Below are positions 17,110 through 25,219 of a stretch of DNA of 64,000 nt, in pieces. The translations under genes were made by a program, and so were the position numbers. Every line of letters begins with the position of its first letter. Within the stretch, counting starts at the first letter, position 1. Source of the DNA: Streptomyces sp. NBC_01460 (GTDB lineage Bacteria > Actinomycetota > Actinomycetes > Streptomycetales > Streptomycetaceae); NCBI RefSeq assembly GCF_036227405.1, contig NZ_CP109473.1:7936001-8000000 (forward strand), written 5' to 3'. The notes under the pieces are model-generated. The model was not told where the DNA came from. It did no database searches and worked only from the letters and a program-made list of their open reading frames with translations.

Positions 17110-18453
17110 ATGACCGTTCACCACGAACTCGGCTCCGCCGGCTGGATCCGTCGGCTCACCCCCGACCCCGCGGACGCGTCGCACCCACCCGCCAGTTCGG
17201 CGGCCACCATCACCGAAGCAACCGAACGCCTCGGCCCTCATCCCGTGGCCTGGGCGGTCGCCGTCGGTGCCGCCCTGGCCGGCGTCGTCACCCGCGAGGT
17301 TCCCGAACTGGGAGGCGGCCCGGCACCTTTCGAAACCCTCCGCATGGGCACCGAGGCCGCGACGCTGCGCGCACTGCTCCTGCTGGCCGACGAGGCGGCC
17401 GACCACGCGGTCCCCGAGGAGTCCCTGCTCGGGGACCGCGAGTTCGCACGGCGACGAATCGGCCTGGACAAGGTGCTGCGAGGCATTCGGGTCGCGCACG
17501 CGGCGCTCGTACGAGCACTGATGGCCGCCTGTCAGGAACGGACCACCTCGTCCGAACGAGCCGAGCAGTTCCGCCGCATCTCCGAGCTTCTCTTCGGCTT
17601 CATGGACGAGTTCTCCTCCCGCATGACAGCCGAATACCTGGCCGAGCACGACCGGTGGCTCACCAGCGGAGCCGCCGCCCGCGAGGAGACCGTCCGAGCG
17701 ATCCTCGACGGCCGACCGGTCCGGGAGGAAACAGCGCGCGAGCTCCTCGCCTACCGGCTCGAGGGCCGCCAACTGGCCGTCGTCGCCTGGTACGACAGCC
17801 CGGCGGTCGACGCCACCAGCGAACTGCAGCGCCTCGCCGCCGAACTGCTGCACCTGCGCGGCTGCTCCTCGACCCTGCTCCTCCCCACCGGCCGGACCAC
17901 CCTGTGGGCGTGGGGAGACCTGCAAGCCCCGTACCCCGCCGGGTTGCCCGGTGACCACGCCTACCCGGAGGGCATCCGATTCGCCTTCGGCTCGGTACGC
18001 GACGGGCTGCCGGGGTTTCGCCAGTCGCACCAGGACGCTCAGCACGTTGCCCGCATCATGCGGATCAGCCCCGGCGGGACGGGCCCGGTCGTCGATCATC
18101 CGGATGTGGGACTGGCGGCCCTGCTCTCCACCGACCTGCCCGCCCTGCGCCGCTTCATCAGGGACGAGCTGGGCGACCTGGCGGCGGACAGCCCCCACGC
18201 AGAGCAACTGCGCCGCACCCTTCGTCTGTATCTGCGCAACGAGCGCAGTCTGATGGCCGTCGCGGCGCAGCTGCACGTAGCGCGTAACACCGTCACCTAC
18301 CGGGTCAAGCGTGCCCAGGAGCTGCTCGGGCACCACCTGACGCCGCGGCTGCCCGAGGTGATGGCAGCCCTGGAAGCCGCACGGGCACTGGGCCCGGCCG
18401 TGCTTCGGCCGGTGGGCGACGGCACGCATGACGATCCTTTCCACGAGTCCTGA
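17110..18453 (+). CDS. PucR/CdaR-family helix-turn-helix regulator
   Basis: This 447-residue regulator ends with the PucR C-terminal helix-turn-helix (LRLYLRNERSLMAVAAQLHVARNTVTYRVKRAQELLGHHL, about 375-415). Its middle is a GGDEF-like CdaR region with RFAFGSVRDGLPGFRQSHQDAQHVARI, and its N-terminus is helical. This architecture is common in actinomycetes and often found beside catabolic genes. ATG 17110 has AAGGAC upstream; upstream in-frame codons are low-complexity. It follows the GntR gene in the same direction after about 150 bases and converges on the acyl-CoA-dehydrogenase-like monooxygenase gene. Target and ligand are unknown; control of the neighbouring two-component monooxygenase is possible. 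Confidence 0.88.
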   Translation: MTVHHELGSAGWIRRLTPDPADASHPPASSAATITEATERLGPHPVAWAVAVGAALAGVVTREVPELGGGPAPFETLRMGTEAATLRALLLLADEAADHAVPEESLLGDREFARRRIGLDKVLRGIRVAHAALVRALMAACQERTTSSERAEQFRRISELLFGFMDEFSSRMTAEYLAEHDRWLTSGAAAREETVRAILDGRPVREETARELLAYRLEGRQLAVVAWYDSPAVDATSELQRLAAELLHLRGCSSTLLLPTGRTTLWAWGDLQAPYPAGLPGDHAYPEGIRFAFGSVRDGLPGFRQSHQDAQHVARIMRISPGGTGPVVDHPDVGLAALLSTDLPALRRFIRDELGDLAADSPHAEQLRRTLRLYLRNERSLMAVAAQLHVARNTVTYRVKRAQELLGHHLTPRLPEVMAALEAARALGPAVLRPVGDGTHDDPFHES

Positions 18454-18483
18454 CGATCTTCTGCCGTTGCGGATCCAGGCCTG

Positions 18484-19692
18484 TCAAATAAGGGGCGTGA
18501 CCTGCTCCTCGATGCCCAGGAGTGCACGCCCGTACAGTTCGCCGGCGATGGCCGGGTTGATGACCGCGTGCCGACTGCCGGTCTCCTGGTCGCGCCAGAT
18601 CCGCTGCAGCGGGTTGGCCTCTGCGAAGCTGCCGGCACCCTGGATGCTCAGCAGCAGGTCGAGGGCCTCGCGCGAGCGTCGGGCGACGTAGCCGGTGTCC
18701 ATCCGCACCCGGGCGCGCGTCTCGAAGGGCATGTACTCGCCGCGAGCAGCCCAGGTGTCGATATCGTCGGCGGCGCGCATCAGGTGCAGCCGTGCCGTGT
18801 CGATCAGCTGGGCCGCATCGGCCAGCTGGATCTGGGTCGACGGTGCGTCGGCGGCCCGGTCGTAGAACGTGTACGAGATGCCCTTGCCCTTGGCCAGGGA
18901 GGTGGTGACCATGTCCATCCCCGCCTGTGCCAGACCGACCTGCGGGCCCGCGAGAACCAGGGCGAGCACTGGGACCAGGGCCGACCGGTACAGGGACTCG
19001 TCCTTGTGCTCAGTGGGGTAGTCGCCCTGCACTCCCCTGGTCACGGACAGGATGCGGTGTTCCGGTACGAAGACCTCGTCGGCGACAAGGGTGTTGCTGC
19101 CCGTGCCACGCATGCCGGCCACATACCAGGTGTCCTCGATCGTGAGGTCGCTCATCGGGATGAGCGCGGCGCCCTGGTCGGTCTGCTGGCCTGAGGCGTC
19201 CACCACGGGAATGCCGACCGTGGCCCACTGGGAGTGCAGGCTCCCCGAAGCGAAGCCCCAGCGGCCGGTGACGACCAGGCCGCCTTCGACGGCCCGGCTG
19301 GTGGCGCTGGGCGCGAGCACACCGCACACCCGGGCGTCGGGGTTCTCGCCCCACACTTCCTGCTGGGCCCGCTCGGGGTACAGGGCGACCATCCAGTTGC
19401 AGACGTTGACGAGAGTCGTCACCCAGGCCGTCGACCCGCAGCCGCGGGCGAGTTCCGAGCTGACCTCCAGGAACGTCCGGAAGCCGGCCTCGTGGCCGCC
19501 GAAGCGTTTCGGCACCGTCAGCCGGAACAGGCCGGCATCGGCCAGCGCCTCGATGTTCTCCTCGGCGACCCTGCGGTCGGCTTCCGTACGGGCGGCGTTG
19601 TCCTTCAGCAGCGGGAGAAGCGCCGTTGCGGCCTCCTTCAGCGCCGCGGCGGACGCGGCGGTCTTCTGGGGCGTGGACGCGAAAGTGGTCAT
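18484..19692 (-). CDS. acyl-CoA dehydrogenase-fold flavin-dependent monooxygenase (HsaA / HpaH-C2 type)
   Basis: This 402-residue protein has the acyl-CoA dehydrogenase fold (N-terminal helical, middle beta, C-terminal helical) but lacks the catalytic Glu motifs of true dehydrogenases. It instead resembles the oxygenase component of two-component phenol hydroxylases such as HsaA and p-hydroxyphenylacetate hydroxylase C2. Recognisable blocks are the N-terminal DNAARTEADRRVAEENIEAL..., ARGCGSTAWVTTLVN, GRWGFASGSLHSQWA and GTGSNTLVADEVFVPEHR. GGAGGA precedes the ATG. It would use reduced flavin from the divergently encoded reductase at 20004 to hydroxylate a phenol. A DszC/IBM-type N- or S-oxygenase is an alternative. 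Confidence 0.85.
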   Translation of the reverse strand: MTTFASTPQKTAASAAALKEAATALLPLLKDNAARTEADRRVAEENIEALADAGLFRLTVPKRFGGHEAGFRTFLEVSSELARGCGSTAWVTTLVNVCNWMVALYPERAQQEVWGENPDARVCGVLAPSATSRAVEGGLVVTGRWGFASGSLHSQWATVGIPVVDASGQQTDQGAALIPMSDLTIEDTWYVAGMRGTGSNTLVADEVFVPEHRILSVTRGVQGDYPTEHKDESLYRSALVPVLALVLAGPQVGLAQAGMDMVTTSLAKGKGISYTFYDRAADAPSTQIQLADAAQLIDTARLHLMRAADDIDTWAARGEYMPFETRARVRMDTGYVARRSREALDLLLSIQGAGSFAEANPLQRIWRDQETGSRHAVINPAIAGELYGRALLGIEEQVTPLI

Positions 19693-20003
19693 GAAATCCT
19701 CCGGGCGTCGTGCGGCTCAAGAGGCGGACCTCGCTTGGCGTGGTGCCGCTGATGGGATTGCACGCCTGGTTCCGCCGACTGTCTTGGGGCCAGGACCGCA
19801 GAATTCCGGCCGTCTCTTGCGCTGTCGGACCAGCGGGGCAGCCATTTGCGCCCGACGCCCAAGGCCGTCCGACCGGTTTGGCCCCCCGGCCCAATGCGAG
19901 GGCGAGGAGACGATGGGTTGACTGGGACGCAGTCCGTGTCGTCGCTACCGGGTTCCGCCACAGCCAGAACAGAGCGTGGAGTCCGCTCGCCTTGGAGGCC
20001 GCC
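19693..20003. other. divergent intergenic region
   Basis: This 311-base gap separates the oxygenase component gene (leftward) from the flavin reductase (rightward). It should hold both promoters. I see no clear -10/-35 pair, strong inverted repeat or additional gene; open frames here are extensions of shadow frames. Confidence 0.4.
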
Positions 20004-20570
20004 GTGCCCACATCCGCCCCCACCGCAACAGACCAGCCCCTCACCGCGCCCGATCCGACGGCCTTCCGTCATGTCCTCGGCCACGTCCCGACCTCGGTGT
20101 GCGTGGTGAGCGCCGAGACTCCGACCGGGCCGGTGGGTGTCACGGTCGGTAGCTTCGTCTCTGTGTCGCTCGACCCACCACTGGTGGCGTTCCACGCCGG
20201 CGGGACCTCGGCCAGTGCCGAGGCGATCGTTGACGCCGGGCACTTCTGCGTGAACGTCCTGACCGAGGACCAGCAGGACGTGTGCGCCGCGTTCGCCCGA
20301 CGGACGGCGGACCGGTTCGCCACCGGAAACTGGGAGTTCGCGCCAAGCACGGCCCCGCGTCTGGTCGGGGCGGCGGCCTGGATCGTGTGCGACGTGGAGG
20401 GCAGTGTTCCTGTGGGGGACCATGTGATGGTGGTGGGCCGCGTACGGGAGCTGGCAGCGGCTGACGGACAGCGCAGGCCCCTGCTCTTCCACCGCGGCCG
20501 ACTGGTCCGCCTGGACCGCGCACACGGCGTGCACGCGCCCACGCACTCCTTCGGCTGGTGGGACCGGTGA
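20004..20570 (+). CDS. flavin reductase (HpaC/HsaB-like) component
   Basis: This 188-residue protein belongs to the flavin reductase-like FMN-binding split-barrel family (HpaC, HsaB). Family blocks are visible: FRHVLGHVPTSVCVVSAETPTGPVGVTVGSFVSVSLDPPLVAF near the N-terminus, FCVNVLTEDQ, and the late GRVRELAAADG...LLFHRGRL. It supplies FADH2 or FMNH2, using NAD(P)H, to a partner oxygenase. I chose GTG 20004 because GGAGG sits five bases upstream, while the longer open frame has no ribosome binding site. The partner is most likely the divergent gene at 19692-18484. Its stop overlaps the GTG of the next gene. Confidence 0.88.
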   Translation: MPTSAPTATDQPLTAPDPTAFRHVLGHVPTSVCVVSAETPTGPVGVTVGSFVSVSLDPPLVAFHAGGTSASAEAIVDAGHFCVNVLTEDQQDVCAAFARRTADRFATGNWEFAPSTAPRLVGAAAWIVCDVEGSVPVGDHVMVVGRVRELAAADGQRRPLLFHRGRLVRLDRAHGVHAPTHSFGWWDR

Positions 20571-21169
20571 ATCTCCGGAACGCTCCCGGGACGGACATCG
20601 ACCTTGTCACTCAGACCGCCCTGCGGGAGCGCCAAGGCCGCGACCGCGGTTGGTGGGGCCAGATGCGGGACTGCTACTGGCCCGACTCCACGGTCAACCT
20701 CAGCTGGTATCAGGGCACGGGCCCCGGATTCGTCGACGCCTCCGAAGCCATGGCGGGGCGCGGTGACGCCAGCGTGCACCGGCTGTCTCCGCCCACGGTG
20801 CAGATCGCCGGTGACCGGGCCTTCGTCGAGCTGCCCGCAGGTATCGAGGTACGGACCACCGTCGACGACGTCGCCGTCGACCTCGTCTCGTACACCCGCA
20901 TCGTGCACCGCATGGAGCGTCGCGACGGCCTCTGGCGCATCCTCGGTCTGGACTGCGTCTATGAGCGCGACGGGATCAGCCCGGTCCTGCCTGGCCGGCC
21001 GGTTGCGCTCACTCCTGACGACCTCGCACCGAACCGGAGCTCCTACGCGATTCTCACCTGGCACCTGGCCCGGCGCGGCTACGAGGTCTCCGGCGATCTC
21101 ATGGGCGACGACCAGCCCGAACGGGTGGCGGCCTTCTACGCCGAGACGCTGAAGTGGGTCCACGGTTGA
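20567..21169 (+). CDS. SnoaL-like / NTF2-fold protein
   Basis: This 200-residue protein resembles the SnoaL-like nuclear-transport-factor-2 fold: an N-terminal helix with RGWWGQMRDCYWPDSTVNLSWYQGTG, a central beta region, and an aromatic-rich RIVHRMERRDGLWRILGLDCVYERD strand pair. Proteins of this fold act as hydroxylase subunits, isomerases, cyclases or dehydratases on small cyclic compounds. The start is taken as the GTG overlapping the reductase stop (GTGA); GTG 20558 is an alternative. Tight coupling to a flavin reductase suggests that it works in the same hydroxylation step, perhaps as an accessory or downstream enzyme. Function not assignable. Confidence 0.75.
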   Translation: MNLRNAPGTDIDLVTQTALRERQGRDRGWWGQMRDCYWPDSTVNLSWYQGTGPGFVDASEAMAGRGDASVHRLSPPTVQIAGDRAFVELPAGIEVRTTVDDVAVDLVSYTRIVHRMERRDGLWRILGLDCVYERDGISPVLPGRPVALTPDDLAPNRSSYAILTWHLARRGYEVSGDLMGDDQPERVAAFYAETLKWVHG

Positions 21170-21373
21170 CGGAACCGGACACTCCGGTTGCGCCGCGAGC
21201 CCGGCCGGGGCCCTCGAACTCACAGGCGGGATTTGCCTGCGGTACAGGGCGAGGCGTCGCATCGTGCTGTGACGGCGGTATCCGTCGCAGGCGGCGAGAC
21301 GCGTTGAACCGGGGCGGAGGCGGGTGGGGCGCGGACATCCATCGGTCCGACGCGCCCAGACCGCGCGCCGGCC

Positions 21374-22243
21374 TCACGCAGAGGTGGGGGCGTCGCCGGG
21401 ACGCGCCGCCCGTCCGCCGTCCTCCCCGAGACGGCGGGAGATCGCACGGGCTGTCGCCCGCACCGCTGGGACGTAGCCTGCCTCTGCGAAGCCGGTACTG
21501 GGCGCTACGACCGACAACGCCGCCACCACCTCACTGCCCTCCCGCACCGGCGCGGCCACGGTGTCCAACGGCCAGGGGTGGCTCTGCCGACCGAAAGCGT
21601 GATCGCCGCGCCGTACCTCCGCGAGGGCGCGGCGCAGATCAGCCGTGGTGCAGATGTCGTCATGGCCCTGTCGGAGACGGCCCTCGCCGGGCTCGTAGGT
21701 GGCGATGGCGTGGTCCTGGACGGCCGTCGGAGCGAAGGCGAGCAGTACCAAGCCGACGCCGGTGGTGGTGAGCGGAAGGCGTCCTCCCACGCGGTAGTGG
21801 ACGGGGCTGGCGTCGAGCGCTGAGAGCCGCTCGACGAGCAGTGCCTCGCCCTGCTCGCGCACGGCGAGCAGCACATGCTGTCGCGTGACGTGGAAAAGGT
21901 CTTCCATGTAGGGCATGGCCACGGATCTCAGCCCGTGGCCCCGCGGCGCCAGGGAAGCGGTCTCCAGCAGGCGCAACCCCACCACGAAGCGGCCGTCGTC
22001 GAGACGCTCGAGCGCACCTGCATGGACGAGTGACCGGGCGAGCCGCAGAGCGCTGCTGCGGGGGATGCCGCTCCGCCGGGCGAGCTCGGCGAGAGTCTGC
22101 GCACGATGGTCGGCGTCGAACGCACCGAGCAGGGCGAACGCCCGATCGATGACCGGTTGCCCCTCAGCGGGCTTCCCGCCACGACGCAGCGGAGCGCCCT
22201 CCCCGGAATTCGATGTTTCATTCATCGGCATCACGCATGCCAT
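21374..22243 (-). CDS. IclR-family transcriptional regulator (second)
   Basis: This 289-residue regulator has an IclR winged helix (VIDRAFALLGAFDADHRAQTLAELARRSGIPRSSALRLARSLVHAGAL, about 31-78) and an effector domain with RHVLLAVREQGEALLVERL, LPLTTTGVGLVLLAF and a late VAAPVREGSEVVAALSVVAP block. It is divergent from the amidohydrolase gene at 22302, separated by only 58 bases, and probably controls it. ATG 22243 is reported; ATG 22231 and 22225 in the same frame are possible since none has a strong ribosome binding site. The effector is unknown but likely a carboxylated aromatic given the neighbours. Confidence 0.88.
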   Translation of the reverse strand: MACVMPMNETSNSGEGAPLRRGGKPAEGQPVIDRAFALLGAFDADHRAQTLAELARRSGIPRSSALRLARSLVHAGALERLDDGRFVVGLRLLETASLAPRGHGLRSVAMPYMEDLFHVTRQHVLLAVREQGEALLVERLSALDASPVHYRVGGRLPLTTTGVGLVLLAFAPTAVQDHAIATYEPGEGRLRQGHDDICTTADLRRALAEVRRGDHAFGRQSHPWPLDTVAAPVREGSEVVAALSVVAPSTGFAEAGYVPAVRATARAISRRLGEDGGRAARPGDAPTSA

Positions 22244-22301
22244 CCTACGGCGCCATTCCTACGTTGGTTGAGGTACGGACCCGCTATCAAGGGAGCACAG
22301 C

Positions 22302-23255
22302 ATGACCCCCACCGGCCTCATCGATGTCCACGCCCACTTCGTCACCGAGAGCTACGTCGCGGCGGCCCGGTCCGCCGGCATCGAACACCCCGACGGAATG
22401 CCCGGCTGGCCCACGTGGAGCGTCGAACAGCACCTCGACCTCATGGACCGCTCTGGAATCGAGAAGTCCTATCTATCGGTCTCCTCCCCGGCGGTGCACT
22501 TCGGCGATGACGACGCGGCCCGCGCCCTCGCGCGCGAGGTCAACGAGTTCGGCGCCGGCGTCCGCGTCGAGCGTCCCCAGCGGTTCGGCCACTTCGCCTC
22601 CCTGCCCCTGCCCGACGTCGAGGGTGCACTCGCCGAGACCGCCCACGCCCTCGACGTACTCGGCGCGGACGGGGTCGCCGTCGAGACCAACCACCACGGT
22701 GTCTACCTCGGCGACCCCCGGTTCGAACCGCTGTGGGAGGACCTCGACCGCCGCGGAGCCGTCGTCTTCGTCCACCCCACGTCACCGCCCCACGCCGACG
22801 AACTCGCCCTCGGCCGGCCCCGGCCGATGCTGGAGTTCCTCTTCGACACCGCCCGCACCGCGAGCGACCTGCTCCTGCACGGCGTCCTGACCCGCCACCC
22901 CCGGATCCGCTGGGTGCTGACCCACGGCGGGGGAGCGCTGCCGCTGCTCGCCGACCGCATCGACATGTTCAGCGCCGTGTTCCGCGGCGGCTCCGAGGAC
23001 GACGCGCCCAGCGCCCTGGAGCAGTTCGGCCGCCTCTGGTACGACATGGCCGGGACGCCCTTCCCGCGCCAGATCCCGGCCCTGGACGCCGCGTTCGGCA
23101 CCGAGCGCCTCCTGTACGGCAGCGACTACTGCTGGACACCCGCCGAAGGCGCGCGCGCCCAGGTCGCGTCCGTCGACGCGGCGACGCAGCCGTCCGCCAC
23201 CGACACCTGGCGGGACCTCACCACCCGTAACGCGCGGCGCCTGTTCGCCGGATGA
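22302..23255 (+). CDS. ACMSD-superfamily amidohydrolase / decarboxylase
   Basis: This 317-residue TIM-barrel protein has the superfamily's N-terminal metal motif IDVHAHF (HxH at 9-11), then FASLPLPDVEGAL, VFVHPTSPPH, a histidine in WVLTHGGGALP and the late YGSDYCWTP with the catalytic Asp. It lacks the EEH start of the gamma-resorcylate group found at 3515-4474, so it belongs to a different branch nearer ACMSD, 6-methylsalicylate decarboxylase and isoorsellinate-type enzymes. A lactonase-like hydrolysis role is also possible. AGGGAG lies upstream of the ATG. It is followed 67 bases later by another metal-dependent hydrolase in the same direction. The divergent IclR gene is the likely regulator. 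Confidence 0.85.
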   Translation: MTPTGLIDVHAHFVTESYVAAARSAGIEHPDGMPGWPTWSVEQHLDLMDRSGIEKSYLSVSSPAVHFGDDDAARALAREVNEFGAGVRVERPQRFGHFASLPLPDVEGALAETAHALDVLGADGVAVETNHHGVYLGDPRFEPLWEDLDRRGAVVFVHPTSPPHADELALGRPRPMLEFLFDTARTASDLLLHGVLTRHPRIRWVLTHGGGALPLLADRIDMFSAVFRGGSEDDAPSALEQFGRLWYDMAGTPFPRQIPALDAAFGTERLLYGSDYCWTPAEGARAQVASVDAATQPSATDTWRDLTTRNARRLFAG

Positions 23256-23322
23256 CAGCCGCCCTGAGCCGTAGCTCGAAGCCCGATGTCGTGATGACAC
23301 CAGGACACCATCAAGGAGAGAC

Positions 23323-24768
23323 ATGAGCAGGTACGTCGAGCCGTCCTCGATCAACGGACGCGTGGTGGTGCGGGACGTCACCGTGGTCGACCCGTTGGAT
23401 GGTCGGCGCACGCCCGGCCAGGACGCGGTGGTCGAAGGGAGCCGGATCGCGTCCGTGACGGCGACCGGTGCCCCGGTCGCGGACGCGCACCTGGTGGAGG
23501 GCCGAGGACGCTTCCTCGTCCCGGCATACATGGACATGCACATGCACGCTCTGAACACGCCGGGGGACGTCGACGGAACCTACGCTCTGATGCTCGCGAA
23601 CGGCGTCGTCGGATTCCGCCAGATGTCGGGCAACAGGGCGCTGCTGAAGTCCCGCCGCGAAGGCACGTTGCCCAGGCCGACCGGTGCGCCGGCCCTGAAA
23701 GCGACCGCTGGTGACCTGCTGACCCCGCTGAACGCCAGCACGGTCGACGGCGCGGTGCAGGCCGTGCGGGAACAGCACCGGGACGGTGCCGACTTCGTCA
23801 AGGCGGGCATGACGACGCGGGAGACGTTCCTGGCAGCCCTCAAGGAGGCGAACCGGCTGGGCATCCTCCTGGGTGGCCACCTGCCGGCCGACCTCGACCC
23901 TCGTGAGGCCGCGCGTGGCGGAACGTGGTCGATCGAGCACCTCGGCCCGGGCGTCACCGTGTTCGCTGCGGCTTCCTCCAAGGAGGGTGAAGTCCGCGCG
24001 AGCAACGCAACCCGCAAGCTGCCACCGATCCCCAAGATCAAGATCCCTGGCGCAGACAAGCTGGCGATGAAGTTGATCAAGGGAATGGTGACGAATCCCG
24101 CCACCAGCACGTCCGAGCGGGAGGCGCATGCCTACAACCTCGCCGACGGCTCCTATGACCAGGAGAAGGCCGAGGAGCTGGCGGCTCTGTTCGTCGAACA
24201 CACCACCTGGCAGTGCCCGACCCTGATCCGGGTCCACACCCAGCAGTTCGGTGACTCCCCCGAACACACCCAGGACCCGCGGCGCCGCTACATGGCCCCC
24301 GAGGAACTCCGCGCCTGGGACAAGTCGTCGAAGAAGTTCTCCAAGCTTCCCGAAGCCACCCGCGACGCCCTGCACAACCACTGGGCCGCGCAACTGCGGA
24401 TGACCAAGACCTTCGCAGACGCCGGAGTCCCGATGGTCGCCGGGACAGACGCCTGCGGAGCCGCAGGAATCATCCCCGGGTTCTCCCTCCACGACGAGTT
24501 CGATTACCTGGCGGAAGCCGGTCTCGACCCGTTGACCATCTTGCGGATGACAACGACCGAGCCGGCGCGGTTCCTGGGCGAGGAAGGAGCTTTCGGCCGG
24601 GTCGCTCCCGGCATGCCCGCCGATCTGGTGCTCCTGGAGGAGGACCCGCTGGAGGATCACACCGCCCTGCGCAAGATCACGGGAGTGATGAGGGACGGTT
24701 CCTGGTGGTCCCGTGCCGACCTGGACGCCGTCCTGGCGCGCATCGCCGCCAAGCCCGGCGCCCACTGA
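23323..24768 (+). CDS. amidohydrolase-superfamily protein (imidazolonepropionase/prolidase-like)
   Basis: This 481-residue protein belongs to the large amidohydrolase family with a composite urease-like N-terminal barrel (VVVRDVTVVDPLDGRR...) flanking a metal-dependent TIM barrel. Metal and catalytic motifs visible are MDMHMHA (HxH near 68-70), a lysine in DFVKAGMTT, GGHLP, SIEHLGPG and GTDACG with the conserved Asp. The C-terminus shows the family's TTEPARFLGEEGAFGRVAPGMPADLVLLEEDPLED. AAGGAGAGAC precedes the ATG. Relatives hydrolyse cyclic amides, imides or lactones; the substrate here is unknown. It ends the aromatic cluster, and a transposase remnant lies just beyond. Confidence 0.85.
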   Translation: MSRYVEPSSINGRVVVRDVTVVDPLDGRRTPGQDAVVEGSRIASVTATGAPVADAHLVEGRGRFLVPAYMDMHMHALNTPGDVDGTYALMLANGVVGFRQMSGNRALLKSRREGTLPRPTGAPALKATAGDLLTPLNASTVDGAVQAVREQHRDGADFVKAGMTTRETFLAALKEANRLGILLGGHLPADLDPREAARGGTWSIEHLGPGVTVFAAASSKEGEVRASNATRKLPPIPKIKIPGADKLAMKLIKGMVTNPATSTSEREAHAYNLADGSYDQEKAEELAALFVEHTTWQCPTLIRVHTQQFGDSPEHTQDPRRRYMAPEELRAWDKSSKKFSKLPEATRDALHNHWAAQLRMTKTFADAGVPMVAGTDACGAAGIIPGFSLHDEFDYLAEAGLDPLTILRMTTTEPARFLGEEGAFGRVAPGMPADLVLLEEDPLEDHTALRKITGVMRDGSWWSRADLDAVLARIAAKPGAH

Positions 24769-24949
24769 CGGCGCCCGAGGGCGCGCCGGTGGAGGGGCCT
24801 GCCAGGGGCCGCGCAGCGGCGTCCCATCGCCGCAGTTGCTATGTGGTGGCGGCGGAACTGTAATCGCGAGCACCTCAGGCTGGGCCCTGATTCCGGCACG
24901 TGAAGCCCGGCAGACGGCCTTGCCGGGTTTCGCGCGGAGGGTGGGGAGA

Positions 24950-25190
24950 TGCCGGGCAAGCGTAATCCGCAGGTGGTTGGAGTTCGGCCGGCTCAGGCAC
25001 AGTCCGCCCAACGAAGCTCAACTCCCGCAGGGGTCGGCCGCCGTTGTTCAACGAGGCCGACCAGCACGAGCGCCGTGCAGTGGAGGGTGGCATCAAGCGC
25101 CTCAACAGGCATCGGGCCGGGGCCAAGGGAGATGACGGGCCGTCAAGATCGCTCGAGGCTTCCACCACCGGGATCTTCCGGTGGCTGTCC
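24950..25190 (+). pseudogene. remnant of IS5-type transposase (C-terminal part)
   Basis: Within the roughly 450-base gap between two real genes, the forward frame around 25029-25110 reads RRGRPPLFNEADQHERRAVE followed by GGIKRLNRHRA. This closely matches the C-terminal GGRPP-F-(x)-YKQRNxVERxINRLKxxRA block of IS5-group DDE transposases, including the catalytic Glu region. A degraded EAST-TGIFRWL tail resembles the family's RYEATV..I..WL end. No start, no DDE N-terminal part and apparent frame shifts mean it is a decayed fragment. It marks the border between the aromatic and carbohydrate regions. Exact ends are uncertain. The rest of 24769-25219 holds nothing I recognise. Confidence 0.7.
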
Positions 25191-25219
25191 GGCACGCGGC
25201 TCAGCAGTCGTGCCGCAGC

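Noticed and set aside
16267..18444. 725-residue antisense frame over the GntR and PucR genes
   Set aside because: Both forward genes have clear families and ribosome binding sites; the antisense product has no recognisable domain.
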